Assembly: GCA_963839995.1 (NCBI GenBank)
Contig: CAWIXH010000013.1
Location: 124,001 to 188,000, forward strand
Reading direction: 5' to 3'
Source: CAWIUB01 sp963839995
GTDB lineage: Bacteria; Actinomycetota; Actinomycetes; Mycobacteriales; Jatrophihabitantaceae
DNA: 64,000 bases
Under the pieces are notes generated by a model that made no database searches, was not told where the DNA came from, and saw only the letters and a list, made by a program, of their open reading frames with translations. Of this stretch, positions 45,612 through 55,212 are shown piece after piece. Within the stretch, counting starts at the first letter, position 1. Each line of letters opens with the position of its first letter. Made by a program: the position numbers and the translations under genes.

Positions 45612-45791
45612 GAGCCCTGTGGGGTTCCCCGGTCCCGCTTCAGCAAGACCCCGTCGGGCTGCTGCACGTCCGCGGCCAGCCACCGCTTCACGTACAACAC
45701 CACCCAACGGGCATCGGTGTGTGCCTCGACGGCCTTGACGATCAGGTCCCACCGGACGGTGTCGAAGAACTTCCGGACATCCAAATCGATC
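45612..45791 (-). pseudogene. middle fragment of outer intron RT, copy 2
   Basis: IDLDVRKFFDTVRWDLIVKA to RGTPQGS, bounded by the inner intron and RIT. Here the Ser of PQGS is retained. Confidence 0.83.
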
Positions 45792-45830
45792 GTTCCCGGT
45801 AGGGACCGCCCTCGCGGGTGGCCCCCCGGA

Positions 45831-45865
45831 CAGATCCCAGCGAGCGGAACTACCGCACTGGGCTC
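45831..45865 (-). ncRNA. inner intron domain V, copy 2
   Basis: Same GAGCCCAG-to-CTGGGATCTG hairpin as in copy 1. Confidence 0.75.
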
Positions 45866-47343
45866 CTGCCTTGGGTGCGGGCGTCGAACCGGACGTTCGG
45901 CCAGGGATGCGTGATACGGGCAGCAGGCAGCCATCGTGCTTCGAGCCGGCCCATCCTCTGCCAGGTCAGGCGGTGGCGCTGGCTCCGGCGCCGAAGCGTC
46001 CGGCCCCAGTGCCGCGTGACCTGCTTGCGGAAGGCCGTCACGGCCGCGATGTTGCCGGGCACCGCGTAGTAGGCGGTATGTCCCCGCACCACGCTGCCCA
46101 GCCATTGCCCCTGCTCTGCGATGGGCCAATGCCGACGTTGCTCGAGCAAGGCGTTCACCTCGCGCAGCTTGGCCGCCATTCTTTTCGCGATCGTCTTGCG
46201 CCGCAGCGCGAACCGTCCCGCTCTCGTCTTCCCGCACATGTGCGTGAAGCCGAGGAACGCGAACGTCTCGGGCCTACCGAGGCCCCGCCGCCTGCGGTTC
46301 TCGGCGGCGAACCGCCCGAACTCGATCAGGCGTGTCTTCTCGGTGTTCAGCTCCAGGTTGAACCTGGCAAAGCGTTGCACCAGGTCCGCTTGGAACCGTT
46401 CGGCATCAGCGCGATGCTGAAAGCCAACAACGATGTCGTCGGCGAAACGCACGATGATCACGTCACCATGCGCCTGCCGCTTCCGCCAGTGCTGGGCCCA
46501 CAGATCGAAGACGTGGTGCAGGTAGACGTTGGCGAGCAGGGGCGATGCTGTGGCCCCTTGCGGGGCTCCCTCCTCGCTTGTCGACCACGACCCGTCCTCG
46601 ATCACTCCCGCGTTCAGCCATTTCTGGATGAGCCGCAGGACCCGCTTGTCCGCGATCCGATGCTCGACGAACGTGCGCATCCACCCGTGGTCGATGGCGT
46701 CGTAGAAGCCACGGATGTCCGCGTCGAGTATCCAGTTCACCTTCTTCTTGTCGATCCCGACCGCCAGCGCATCGAGCGCCTGGTGCGGGCTACGCCCTGG
46801 CCGGAACCCATAAGAGAAGCCGACGAAGTCCACCTCGTAGATTGCGTTCAGCACCTCGACGACCGCCCGCTGGAGGATCTTGTCCTCCACGGCGGCGATG
46901 CCGAGCGGGCGAGCCCGCCCGTCCGCCTTGGCGATGTACGCCCTCCGCGATGGCTTCGCCCGGTAGGCGCCGCGATGGACCCTGGCGTGCAGGTCCTGAA
47001 GGTTGGCCTCCAGGTCCTGCCCGTAGGCTCCCCACGTCACCCCGTCCACCCCCGTCGCGGCCTTCGGGTTGATCGCCCGGTAGGCCCTGCGGAGCCGGTC
47101 GACGGTGACGTGGTGCAGCAGCGCGGTGAACCGCGCGTTCCTGTCCTTTCGTGCAGCTTGGCGCACACGTTCCAGCGCACTTGACGCGTCGACATCACGG
47201 CTCAGGGTCCGCGACGCGTTTTGCTGGTCCGTGTTCCCCTTGGCCAGCCGTCTTTCCTCCACCGGCTCCGCCACCGGTCGCCCGGTGTTGTTCGCCCGCT
47301 TCACAGGTACTACACGGCTGTCAGACTTCCCACGGTCGTTCAT
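45850..47343 (-). CDS. inner group II intron reverse transcriptase-maturase, intact
   Basis: 497 residues. N-terminal extension (MNDRGKSDSRVVPVKRANNT), RT0-RT2 (NPKAATGVDGVTWGAYGQDL, GYGFRPGRSPHQALDAL-type text as YGFRPGRSPHQALDAL), NWILDADIRGFYDAIDH, SEEGAPQGATASPLLANVYL, active site IVRFADDIVVGF (FADD variant of YADD), FLGFTHMCGKTRAGRF, and maturase domain X around WLGSVVRGHTAYYAVPGN. No HNH endonuclease domain is visible. It should support splicing and retrohoming of the inner intron, and may act in trans on copy 1. Confidence 0.9.
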   Translation of the reverse strand: MNDRGKSDSRVVPVKRANNTGRPVAEPVEERRLAKGNTDQQNASRTLSRDVDASSALERVRQAARKDRNARFTALLHHVTVDRLRRAYRAINPKAATGVDGVTWGAYGQDLEANLQDLHARVHRGAYRAKPSRRAYIAKADGRARPLGIAAVEDKILQRAVVEVLNAIYEVDFVGFSYGFRPGRSPHQALDALAVGIDKKKVNWILDADIRGFYDAIDHGWMRTFVEHRIADKRVLRLIQKWLNAGVIEDGSWSTSEEGAPQGATASPLLANVYLHHVFDLWAQHWRKRQAHGDVIIVRFADDIVVGFQHRADAERFQADLVQRFARFNLELNTEKTRLIEFGRFAAENRRRRGLGRPETFAFLGFTHMCGKTRAGRFALRRKTIAKRMAAKLREVNALLEQRRHWPIAEQGQWLGSVVRGHTAYYAVPGNIAAVTAFRKQVTRHWGRTLRRRSQRHRLTWQRMGRLEARWLPAARITHPWPNVRFDARTQGRSPVR

Positions 47344-47712
47344 CTCGGGCGTGCGGCTTTCGCCTTCCCCGAGCGGCCCGCCCTGCCATCACCGCGTGGC
47401 GGGCAACCGTGGGATCTCCCGGTTCTCGTGCTTAGAGACTCAACGCATGCGCAGGCTCTCTGACCGCGCGGGGTCCGCTGACAGCTCGCGATAACGCGGC
47501 CAGCGATGTTGCCTTCCGGCCACTGGGACGGCGTCGGCACCCCGGAGAGTTGATTTCGCGGCTCAATGACCCGGCCTACGTCTTCCTCTGTCAACGCTTC
47601 GCCTGCGTCCTCACGGGCGCCGACGCATGACTCGAGGTCACCGTGGATCGCTAGTCCTTCGATGTAGGACGTTTCCATGTCCCTTCTCTAAGCCGGTTTA
47701 TCCCGGCGCTCC

Positions 47713-48204
47713 CCAGTCGTACATCCAGCATCGTTGACGGCAGGCCCCGACCGCATCCAGCGCCGACCGGTTGGGCCGGTAGCCGTAGGAGTCCGGATGA
47801 AACACCGGCTCCACTCGCGCTTCCAGCCTGGCCGCCGCCACCGTCTGAGCCACCCGATCGCCGACGGTGGGCACCCCTAACGTTCTGGTACCCAGTCCAT
47901 GCGGCTTGGCGATTTCCACCGCCTTCACCGGCGGCGGAAAGTAGGTCCCCGACGACATCCGATTCCAGATCTTGTAGAGATTGTTCTTCAGATCCGCCTC
48001 GAACGCCTCCAGCGACTGCCCATCCACCCCCGGCCCACCCTGATTCCCCTTCACCTTGAGCCAGGCGTCCCACACCTCCTGTTTCGAGATGTCGAACGGC
48101 TTGCCAGACGACTTCAACTTCTCCACCTGATTCCTCCCGGAACTCCGGTTGATCAAACAGACGAAATCACGGACAACCCGGCCCCTTCGCTCCACCCCCA
48201 TTAC
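47713..48204 (-). pseudogene. N-terminal part of outer intron RT, copy 2
   Basis: Same as copy 1: MGVERRGRVVRDFVCLINRS to CRQRCWMYDW. The outer RT is therefore split in both copies. Confidence 0.82.
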
Positions 48205-48854
48205 CGGGGCTTCTGCACTACTACGAGCCGGTCCGTCGGCGTGTCCCGCGCCGGTACTCACGTCCTCAAGCGGCCGAGTCCCCTCCACCGCCGAGGCACT
48301 CCCTGTCGCCGCGCAGCTGAGGCGCGGCAGTGTCGGGACACGCCTTCTCACGTTCCGTACGAGAGCGGCAGATCAGGCTCACGCCGCCTCCACACCGGAC
48401 ACCGCCAGGCCAATAGACGGGCACCCGCCTGGCTCATCCCGGGATACACACCACATCCCGGTTTCGATGTCATCTGAAAGAGTTTCGATGCTTCGACAAC
48501 AGTCGTCTTCCCGATCCCCACCTGACGCCTCCTGGACGCCTTTTCCTCATCGCTCACCACGACGGTCTTCAGCCAACGCAGCATGAGGCGGTTTGGAGCC
48601 TCCCCCCGCAGGGCGGCTCCGAAGGGCCAAACCTTCATCTCTCATACAGCACCGCATCAAGAAGCTTCTACCTACACGTGATCAACTCCTATCTGCGTTC
48701 GTGACACACGGCGTGACTCCGTTTTCAGCCGGCTGAGTTCTCGACGCACCGGTCTGATCCAGGCGGCGATGGTCGGCATAGAAAGACGTTCTGCGTGTCG
48801 GTCCGCGACGTAGGAACGTCCTCCTGATGCGCTTCGGGCTTGGTGTCCCACGCG

Positions 48855-49208
48855 ATGAGGAGGACGTTCACGAGCAACGGTAATGGTGTGTCGCGCGGTG
48901 ACCGCAACCGCAACGCGCGGCTGGCCCGGCTGCGCAGTTTGGTGCCGGTGACCAATGCCATCGTCGGGATCGATCTGGCCGATGCGAACCAGATGGTGGT
49001 GGTGACCGATCACGACTCGAAGGTGCTGGCGCGTAAGACATTCCGGTGCCGCGCCTGGGACCTCGGCCTGGCGTTGGACTGGGCCGCCGACCGCGCCGCG
49101 GCGAACGGGTTCGCCGGTGCCACGGTGGCGTGCGAGCCGACCGGTCACCGCTGGCGGGTGCTCGGTCAGCTCGCCGCCGATCGGTCGATGTGTGTGCAGC
49201 GCTGGTGA
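48855..49208 (+). pseudogene. N-terminal fragment of an IS110-family transposase
   Basis: VTNAIVGIDLADANQMVVVT (first Asp of the RuvC-like DEDD site), VACEPTGHRWRVLGQLAAD (Glu). The reading frame stops at 49208 after SMCVQRW, where IS110 proteins continue for about 280 residues more. The 145 bp between intron copy 2 and this gene is where an IS110 left end and bridge-RNA region would lie. Confidence 0.8.
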
Positions 49209-49272
49209 GGCCAGGCCGGTGCCGGCAACCGCAGCGGGCAGGTCGTCTCGAAGGCACGCCGAAAGCGACCAG

Positions 49273-49468
49273 ATCTACCGCGAGCGGCCGACTCAAAGCC
49301 CGGCTGAGGCCGATGCGCGGGATGAAGACGGCCCACTCGCTGCGCACAGTCGCAGCCGGGCACGCGTTCGTGCAGAACCTGCGCCGCGGCCACTACGAAA
49401 TCACCGTCGACTTGCCCGTCCACGATCGCGTCCAGGTCGCGTTCACCGAGCTCGCCCTCTGCCTCTAA
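49273..49468 (+). pseudogene. C-terminal fragment of an IS6-like transposase
   Basis: GRLKARLRPMRGMKTAHSLR, AGHAFVQNLRRGHYEITVDL, VQVAFTELALCL match the C-terminus of actinobacterial IS6-family (IS240-like) transposases. The upstream catalytic core is absent. Confidence 0.7.
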
Positions 49469-49508
49469 CCGCTGCCATCAACGCGCCAGGCCGCAGCGCT
49501 GGGCCCGA

Positions 49509-49787
49509 TCAATCAACGCAACAGCGCCGATCGCACAGCATCGCCGCGCGATCCACGTCCGCCCCCTCGGCGAGAATCGCGCGCAGCGCGGCGCCGATCT
49601 CCCGTTCCGCCTCAACCAGCGCGGCCTCGGCACTGGCGCGCCTCGCAATCGCAAGAAACACTGTGGTGGCCGCGTCTTCGACGCGCCGCCGCCGCTCCAG
49701 CCGTTCACGCTCCAGTTCGACCATCCGCGTACGGGCCCGCGCCCGCGCAGCCTGTGCCGCGCTCGCCGACTCCCCCACCGACGCCAA
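49509..49787 (-). CDS. small helical hypothetical protein
   Basis: 92 residues, MASVGESASAAQAARARART start, then a long amphipathic Glu/Arg helix (ELERERLERRRRVEDAATTV) and a second helical stretch (EAEREIGAALRAILAEGADV). Coiled-coil-like; no function recognised. Lies among IS remnants, so it may be a passenger or a leftover. The C-terminus could be truncated. Confidence 0.4.
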   Translation of the reverse strand: MASVGESASAAQAARARARTRMVELERERLERRRRVEDAATTVFLAIARRASAEAALVEAEREIGAALRAILAEGADVDRAAMLCDRRCCVD

Positions 49788-49900
49788 CCTCCACCGGCGC
49801 TACCGCAGCGCCGGGTACAGACTCAGCACCAATCCGCGGTCGCACGCGGAAGAAGATTCCGACCACCGCAGGGCGTTGTCCACGGCGCGTCCGACGATGC

Positions 49901-49999
49901 ATCGAAGAGGTCGCTGCTGTCGCCGCCGCGCTCAACGGCCGGCCCCACAAGACACTCGGCTGGAAGGCACCTGCCGAAGCCCTGAACGAGCATGCAGAT
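49901..49999 (+). pseudogene. C-terminal scrap of an IS30-family transposase
   Basis: IEEVAAVAAALNGRPHKTLG then WKAPAEALNEH is the usual IS30 C-terminal motif (LNxRPRKTLGWxTPAE). The fragment joins directly to the glgB-like tail. Confidence 0.7.
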
Positions 50000-50150
50000 C
50001 CTCAACAGCGACGCGACCCAATTCGGCGGCAGCGGGGTGTCCTTCGGCGAAGCCACCCCCGAGACCGTGCCATGGAACGACCTGCCGTACTCCGTCTGCG
50101 GAACCCTTCCTCCGCTCGGCGTGGTCTGGCTCGCGCACGAGCCCGTATGA
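49992..50150 (+). pseudogene. C-terminal scrap of glycogen branching enzyme (glgB-like)
   Basis: VLNSDA-type motif as MQILNSDATQFGGSGVSFGE, then ETVPWNDLPYSVCGTLPPLG and VVWLAHEP: the last strands of the alpha-amylase C-terminal domain of 1,4-alpha-glucan branching enzyme. About 52 of roughly 700 residues remain. Confidence 0.7.
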
Positions 50151-50481
50151 CCCGGCAGGTGTAGCGCAGCAGTGTGGCCACGCCGCCGTGCTCGGCGTCG
50201 CCATGGCGCGGCTGCTCGCTGGGTACGTATCAGAGGCGAGGTCGCCGTCTCTAGGTCAGTGAAGGGGCGGCCGACGGCAATGGCCAGGGGGTAATAGCGT
50301 GCCGTGTCCAGGGGAATCGTGGGTCACAAGCCGCATGGCACGCCAACTCGCAGCCAGTTCTTCGCCGGAGCCGGCGCGACGAGTGCCGGCGGTTTCCCTT
50401 GCGGGGTGACGGAATGCTGCGCTCGCAGAAGGGCGGGGCACTGTTCGATGGCGTCGTTGCGGGAGCGGGGGGAGGCTCGAG
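50151..50481. other. gap upstream of the phosphotransferase gene
   Basis: About 330 bp. No gene recognised. It should contain the promoter of the downstream phosphotransferase gene, whose ATG is preceded by GGGGGGAGG. Confidence 0.4.
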
Positions 50482-51492
50482 ATGAACGGAAAGTATGTGG
50501 GCTACGTCGGGGGTCATGACCCGCTGCACGCATTCTTGTGCGGGATCCTCCGTGATGGCATGGGAGTGCGCGAGCCCCGGCCGGCATTCCGTGTCTTCCG
50601 TTTGTCCGGCAGCAACGAGGTCTACGCGTACGAGGAGAAGTCCAGCGGCACGAAGATCATCTGCAAGTTCTTCGGCACGAGGTTCGGTTGGGACCGGGAT
50701 AAAGCAGCCGGGATGGCCCGCCGGGAGTACGACGGCCTTGAGACACTGCGCCGGTACGACCTGATCGGGTCACCGCACCACGTGATTCGGCCGCTGGGCT
50801 TCAATCGGGAGATCAACGGTGTGCTGGCGGTCGAGTACTACGCCGGCGAGGAATTCAGCCAGGCGATCGCGCGCGCGACGCAGTACCGGGACGACGCTCA
50901 TCTCTACTGGCGGCTGACCGCACTGGCCTACTTCCTGGCCACGCAGCACAACCGAACGGCCAACGGGGCAACCGTCGATTTCGATCCCGAATGCAGGTAC
51001 CTCGACAAGCTGGTCGCCAGGTTGCAGACGGTCGGCCGGATCGGACAGTGGGACATCGACGAGCTGTCGTGGCTGCGGGACCGCTGGCGGGACCGGCCGC
51101 AGATGTGGCAGGACCGGCAGGTGTGGCTGCACGGCGACGCGACGCCGGCGAACTTCCTGTTCGGTCATGGCATGGACGTCGCTGCGATCGATCTGGAGCG
51201 CATGAAGCGCGGGGATCGGATGTTCGACGTCGGGCGGGTCGCCGGCGAGCTGCAGCATGCGTTCATGAACACCGTCGGTGACAGGCACCGTGCGGAGCCG
51301 TTCATCGGGCATTTCCTGTGGGAATACAGCTGCCATTTCCCTGACCGTCTGCGGACGTTCGAGTCGATCACCGCGCGCGTGCCGTACTACATGGCGCTGA
51401 ATCTGCTGCGGATCGCGCGCAATGACTACATCGACCGGGGGTACGGGGGCAGGCTCGTGGCGCGAGCGAAGAAGCTGCTTCGAGCCGCTTGA
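50482..51492 (+). CDS. aminoglycoside phosphotransferase (APH) family kinase
   Basis: 336-residue protein-kinase-like fold. ATP-binding region with VYAYEEKSSGTKIICKFFG (Lys), VEYYAGEEF hinge, catalytic loop VWLHGDATPANFLFG (HGDxxxxN) and metal-binding Asp in VAAIDLERMKRGDRMFDVGR. Substrate unknown; APH-type kinases phosphorylate antibiotics, sugars or choline. Followed on the same strand by a HAD hydrolase gene 252 bp downstream. Confidence 0.85.
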   Translation: MNGKYVGYVGGHDPLHAFLCGILRDGMGVREPRPAFRVFRLSGSNEVYAYEEKSSGTKIICKFFGTRFGWDRDKAAGMARREYDGLETLRRYDLIGSPHHVIRPLGFNREINGVLAVEYYAGEEFSQAIARATQYRDDAHLYWRLTALAYFLATQHNRTANGATVDFDPECRYLDKLVARLQTVGRIGQWDIDELSWLRDRWRDRPQMWQDRQVWLHGDATPANFLFGHGMDVAAIDLERMKRGDRMFDVGRVAGELQHAFMNTVGDRHRAEPFIGHFLWEYSCHFPDRLRTFESITARVPYYMALNLLRIARNDYIDRGYGGRLVARAKKLLRAA

Positions 51493-51744
51493 GATGCCGG
51501 AGCGCGCTGGGTGATGGCTGAGGCGCTGCCCGGCCGCTGATCGGGTCGGCGGGATTCACCCGACAAGCGGGTTGGGACCGGCCCGAAACACTCAGGTCAG
51601 TGAATCCGGCCACGAGCTCCGCCGTGAGAGGCTGGCGGCGCCGGCATCGGGGACATCAGGTAGCTCAGGAGCCTGCCCCGACGTTGAGCATCTGGAGCTT
51701 GACCGTGCTGAAATGTCGAGAGCAAGGAGTAATGAGAGCGGGGC

Positions 51745-52479
51745 ATGGACATTCGAGCGGTCGCCTTCGACGTGAACGGCACTCTGGTCAGGATCCTCAC
51801 CGAGGACCACATGGATCAGATCTTCCGCGCCGCGGCGCACTTCCTCACCTATCAGGGCATTGACCTGCGCCGAGACCACGTCCGGGATCTCTACTTCCAG
51901 ATCATGAAGGAGCAGCAGCAGGCCAGCCCGGAGACGCATCCCGAATTCGACGCGGTCGCGATCTGGCGCAGCATCCTCGACACGCACCAAACGGCGTTCA
52001 CGCGCAGCCTGCCGGCCGAGAAACTCGCACAGATCCCGCTGTTCCTCGCCGAGATGTCACGCGGCATCGCGCGCCGCCGCCTGAGCCTCTACCCCCATGT
52101 ACGCGCGACCCTGGACGTGCTGCGTGAGCGATACCCGCTCGCCGTTGTCACCGATGCACAGACCGCGTACACGCGTGCTGAGCTGCACAAGGTCGGTCTG
52201 CTCGACTACTTCGATCCGATCATCGTTTCCGGCGACTACGGCTACCGCAAACCCGACCGGCGACTCTTCCAATCGGCCCTCGACAAGATGGGAGTGCCCG
52301 CCCAGAACACGTTGTACGTCGGCAACGACATGCACCGTGACATCTTCGGTGCGCAGGAGACAGGAATGATTACCGTGATGTTCGACTCCGACCAGGGAAC
52401 GAAGGTCCACCACGACTGCGCTCCCGACTTCACGATCACGGACTTCCGCGACCTCCTGACAATCCTCGACCTGCCCTGA
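51745..52479 (+). CDS. HAD-superfamily hydrolase
   Basis: 244 residues. Motif I VAFDVNGTLVR (nucleophile Asp9; the usual second Asp is Asn11), motif II VVTDAQTAY, motif III Lys in SGDYGYRKPDRRLF, motif IV VGNDMHRDIFGAQE. A helical cap lies at about 20-95. The DxN in motif I argues against a standard phosphatase. Physiological substrate unknown. Confidence 0.85.
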   Translation: MDIRAVAFDVNGTLVRILTEDHMDQIFRAAAHFLTYQGIDLRRDHVRDLYFQIMKEQQQASPETHPEFDAVAIWRSILDTHQTAFTRSLPAEKLAQIPLFLAEMSRGIARRRLSLYPHVRATLDVLRERYPLAVVTDAQTAYTRAELHKVGLLDYFDPIIVSGDYGYRKPDRRLFQSALDKMGVPAQNTLYVGNDMHRDIFGAQETGMITVMFDSDQGTKVHHDCAPDFTITDFRDLLTILDLP

Positions 52480-53074
52480 CCGCGCGGTCGGCTGGCGACG
52501 CCGCCATCCTTTGACGCTGCCAAGGCTCATCCTGGGCCGGCCCTGCTTTTGAGTTGGGCGAGCACGCGGCCTGCCGCCTGGACGGCGTCGGTGTGCTCAA
52601 ACGTCGCGGTGTCGCATCGCAGCCGACATGTGGCGAGAGGCCCGTCCTCGCCACGGGGGAAGCGAGACGGGCCCCTCACTTCGGACGGTACGCGACCGTG
52701 TCGTGACGTCAAGTGAACAACTGGCCTGGCAGCAAGCGGACAGCCCCTGAACTCCCGGTAGCCGTTGACCCGGTCACCTGGCAGCGTCCCCTGCGTATCA
52801 GCCGATCCCCTGGGGTCTTGACATTCAACGGGGGACGCCAAGCCTCGGGGTGGCGGCACTGGCCGTGAGGGCACCGTCCCGCATCCCGTGCTCGGGAGGA
52901 CCGGCCTCCCGGATGCCGCAGGACGAGACTCAGCTGCTGCTGTAGCGACCACCCGTGAAATCGCCGTCACGGGCCAACGGCACCCGCGGTCATCACCGCC
53001 GCTGGCTTTGTCGCCGGTTCGTTCGTGCCCGCGCGGGCGAACGCGAACCGCCGAGCAGCTGGCGAAAGACGGCC
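52480..53074. other. gap without a recognised gene
   Basis: About 595 bp. Open frames exist on both strands but none has a family motif or convincing start. Confidence 0.4.
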
Positions 53075-53398
53075 TCACAGCCGGGCCCGGTGTCTACCTG
53101 ACAGATCGTCGATCTCCGGAAGGTCGCGAAAAAGGCGCGGCAGGTAGTTGGGCGTCGACGGCTCCGGCAGCACACCGGTTCGCTGCCACACCTCCAACGC
53201 CTCCATGAACGCGCCCGTGCTGCCGTAGTAGCGCCCACCAATGAGGGTCGCCACCCCCGCCAGCGTGGAGATGACAGGCGGCGGCTCGTCCAAGTCCATC
53301 AACATCCGCAGCGCGTCACCGCGAGCGAGCAGCACCTGCACCGCCAGGGCCACATTCAGGTCATCCCGGGGGCTTAGCGGGTTGACCGCGTCGGCCAC
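53075..53398 (-). CDS. hypothetical protein
   Basis: 107 residues, MADAVNPLSPRDDLNVALAV, then VLLARGDALRMLMDLDEPPP and YGSTGAFMEALEVWQRTGVL. Mostly helical with a Gly-rich turn, composition like a real protein. No function recognised. Neighbour of a MOSC-domain fragment on the same strand. Confidence 0.4.
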   Translation of the reverse strand: MADAVNPLSPRDDLNVALAVQVLLARGDALRMLMDLDEPPPVISTLAGVATLIGGRYYGSTGAFMEALEVWQRTGVLPEPSTPNYLPRLFRDLPEIDDLSGRHRARL

Positions 53399-53528
53399 CA
53401 GAATCTCCCCCTTCGAGGGTGGGCATCACACCGCATCGCCGTCCGCTGTCGTCACGTCCCAAGCGCGTTCCTGCCAGCCGCACCGTGCCGTACCGTACCG
53501 GGGCGCGCTCACTCACGCCGCAGGTAGC

Positions 53529-53633
53529 GCGACGATCCCCGAGCAGGCCACGGTCGGTCACCTCAGCGGCGTTCAACTCCTCGCCCAGCATCGACTTCAC
53601 CGGATAGCGCCACAGCGCAGCCACGGCCTGCAT
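53529..53633 (-). pseudogene. N-terminal scrap of a MOSC-domain protein
   Basis: MQAVAALWRYPVKSMLGEEL then AAEVTDRGLLGDR is the N-terminal beta-barrel motif of MOSC/YcbX-type molybdenum-cofactor sulfurase-like proteins. Similarity ends after GDR. Confidence 0.7.
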
Positions 53634-54182
53634 ACCAGCCCCCACTCGAGGTTGGATCGCAGCATCACGGCTGGAGCCGCAGACGCCACATATCGTTGAC
53701 GACCCGGTTGGCGGCGTGAAGGTTCGCCTCACCCCTCTCGCGAGTGGTCTGCCATGACGGACGCTGTGTTCGCGTGGAGTTGAGCCCGCCGCTGCAAGTG
53801 TGTCCGTCGTGTTCCGCGTCAAGACCCGACAGGGATCGATAGTCGGCCGCGCCCCGAGGGCGTCTGATCATGTTCCGCACGGCCGCGATCTCCGCGGACA
53901 TGTCATCCGGATCGTTGTCGATCTCGGCCAGTGAGCTGACCTGGCCAGTGCCCCATGGCGGCTGTCCCTGCCCGACGGTCCTGCAGCAGGGTCCATCGGA
54001 TCCAGCCGTTGGGCCCATCACCACATGACCGGTAGCGGCGAAAGGTGCCCGGGCCTTGTCCCAACTCCGTCCGCGGCGGCGACGGCGAGGCGGCCACGCC
54101 CGCCGCGCTCAGCCCTACACATGCGGGACGGCCTGAGAAAGGAACCTCTCGATTGCCGACGGGGCTCCGACGCGGCGAGCGC
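53634..54182. other. gap without a recognised gene
   Basis: About 550 bp between the MOSC scrap and the conserved hypothetical gene. One minus-strand frame contains MSAEIAAVRNMIRRPRGAAD, but I cannot assign it. Confidence 0.35.
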
Positions 54183-54665
54183 TCAGCTGCTGAGCGTCTC
54201 GATCACATCCTTCGAGTGCGTCACCGGCAGCCGGCTGCCCTCCAGCTCGATCCGTGACCCGCTCGCGTTGTCGATCAGCTCTAGCACCCGCACATTCACC
54301 CGCCGGTGAACTTTCACGGTGAGGCCGACACGAGGAACCTGAAAGGCAAGCGCGGTGGGCTCCTTGCGCCTGCTGCGGCCGGCGAAGCCGTACACCATCG
54401 TGGCGGAAACGCCGACCAGCATGTACGCGGGCAGACCGGACGCGGCGTCCGCGGCGCGCATCCCCGCCAGCGAGCCAGCGGCCGTGCCCACGCTCTGCCC
54501 GACACTACCGAGCATGCTTCCCGCGGCGTCGCCCGCCATGCCACCCACGAACAGGCCACCGGTGTGGCCGCCCGGGTTGAACTGACCGGCAGCCACCACG
54601 TCGTCCCTAATCCCGCGCGCGCTCAGCGCTGCCTGGACCACTTCGACCATCCTCCCCTTCGACAT
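54183..54665 (-). CDS. conserved hypothetical protein with Gly-rich hydrophobic centre
   Basis: 160 residues, MSKGRMVEVVQAALSARGIR start with GGAGAG 6 bp upstream. A Gly/Ala/Ser-rich hydrophobic stretch (about 40-90: GGLFVGGMAGDAAGSMLGSV and on) could insert into a membrane. Then VYGFAGRSRRKEPTALAFQV and a beta-rich end (VNVRVLELIDNASGSRIELE). I recall similar proteins in actinobacteria but no known function. The frame is open upstream to 55073 without conserved text. Confidence 0.6.
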   Translation of the reverse strand: MSKGRMVEVVQAALSARGIRDDVVAAGQFNPGGHTGGLFVGGMAGDAAGSMLGSVGQSVGTAAGSLAGMRAADAASGLPAYMLVGVSATMVYGFAGRSRRKEPTALAFQVPRVGLTVKVHRRVNVRVLELIDNASGSRIELEGSRLPVTHSKDVIETLSS

Positions 54666-55212
54666 CGCGAGCTCTCCTTCGTCGCCACCGATCGCGGCGC
54701 TGATCGTAACTTCCGCAAACCGGACAACTACCATGTCGCCGCCCGTACGCCAGCCGCCGCTGGCAAACCGCTGCCTCGCCCGATCGAAGATCGTGACCTC
54801 GTCACCATCGAGGGCCGCCCCCAAACGCCATCTGGAGCCACCCCGAACAGGGCCAACCGTGCCTGCTCGACTTCCTCGCTCGACGTCCTCGCCGCATGAC
54901 CACACGACAGGTCCGACCGACCCGAGCCGGGGCCCGCTCGTCGAGTCGAGCGCTCGATGTGGACTCGTGCGCGCAGGTGTGGCAGCCAGCCTTGCAACGC
55001 TGGGGTCGGCTTCCGCGCCTTTCGCTCGGTTGATCTCCCGACGCGTTCTTCGAGGACTGGCGGTGGGCATCACGTCGCCGCCGCACCCCCTTTACGTCGC
55101 CGAGACTGCACCCCCGACCCGGTGCGGGCCGAACCCCGAACTTGACGATCTGTACTCGCTGACGGCTGACGCGCAGTGCACGTCGACCGCGCCGAATCGA
55201 TCCCGGGCGGCT
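54666..55212. other. gap without a recognised gene
   Basis: About 545 bp; no coding sequence recognised on either strand. Confidence 0.35.

Larger units (their letters stand above)
45792..47712 (-). mobile_element. inner group II intron, copy 2
   Basis: Same insertion point and domain V (45831-45865) as copy 1, but with an intact RT gene. It is the only complete intron-encoded RT among the four in this window. Confidence 0.8.
41384..48709 (-). mobile_element. outer group II intron, copy 2, carrying RIT and inner intron
   Basis: Same structure as 29725-37047, shifted by 11,659 to 11,662 bp. Differences noticed: a 4-bp segment present in the inner RT (intact here), a 1-bp deletion in recombinase 2, ACG for ATG at the second codon of recombinase 1, and a two-base difference at the RIT-edge palindrome. 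Here the 3' side adjoins the epimerase N-terminus and the 5' side adjoins IS110-like sequence. Confidence 0.9.

Noticed and set aside
29725..48709. Duplicate composite as an assembly artefact
   Set aside because: The copies differ by a 4-bp and a 1-bp indel and by substitutions, and have different flanks that make sense with the ISKra4 target duplication. A simple collapse or duplication error would not produce this.
29725..48709. CRISPR array or tRNA-linked integration site
   Set aside because: No regularly spaced short repeats and no tRNA-like cloverleaf were seen. The repeats here are intron and RIT ends.
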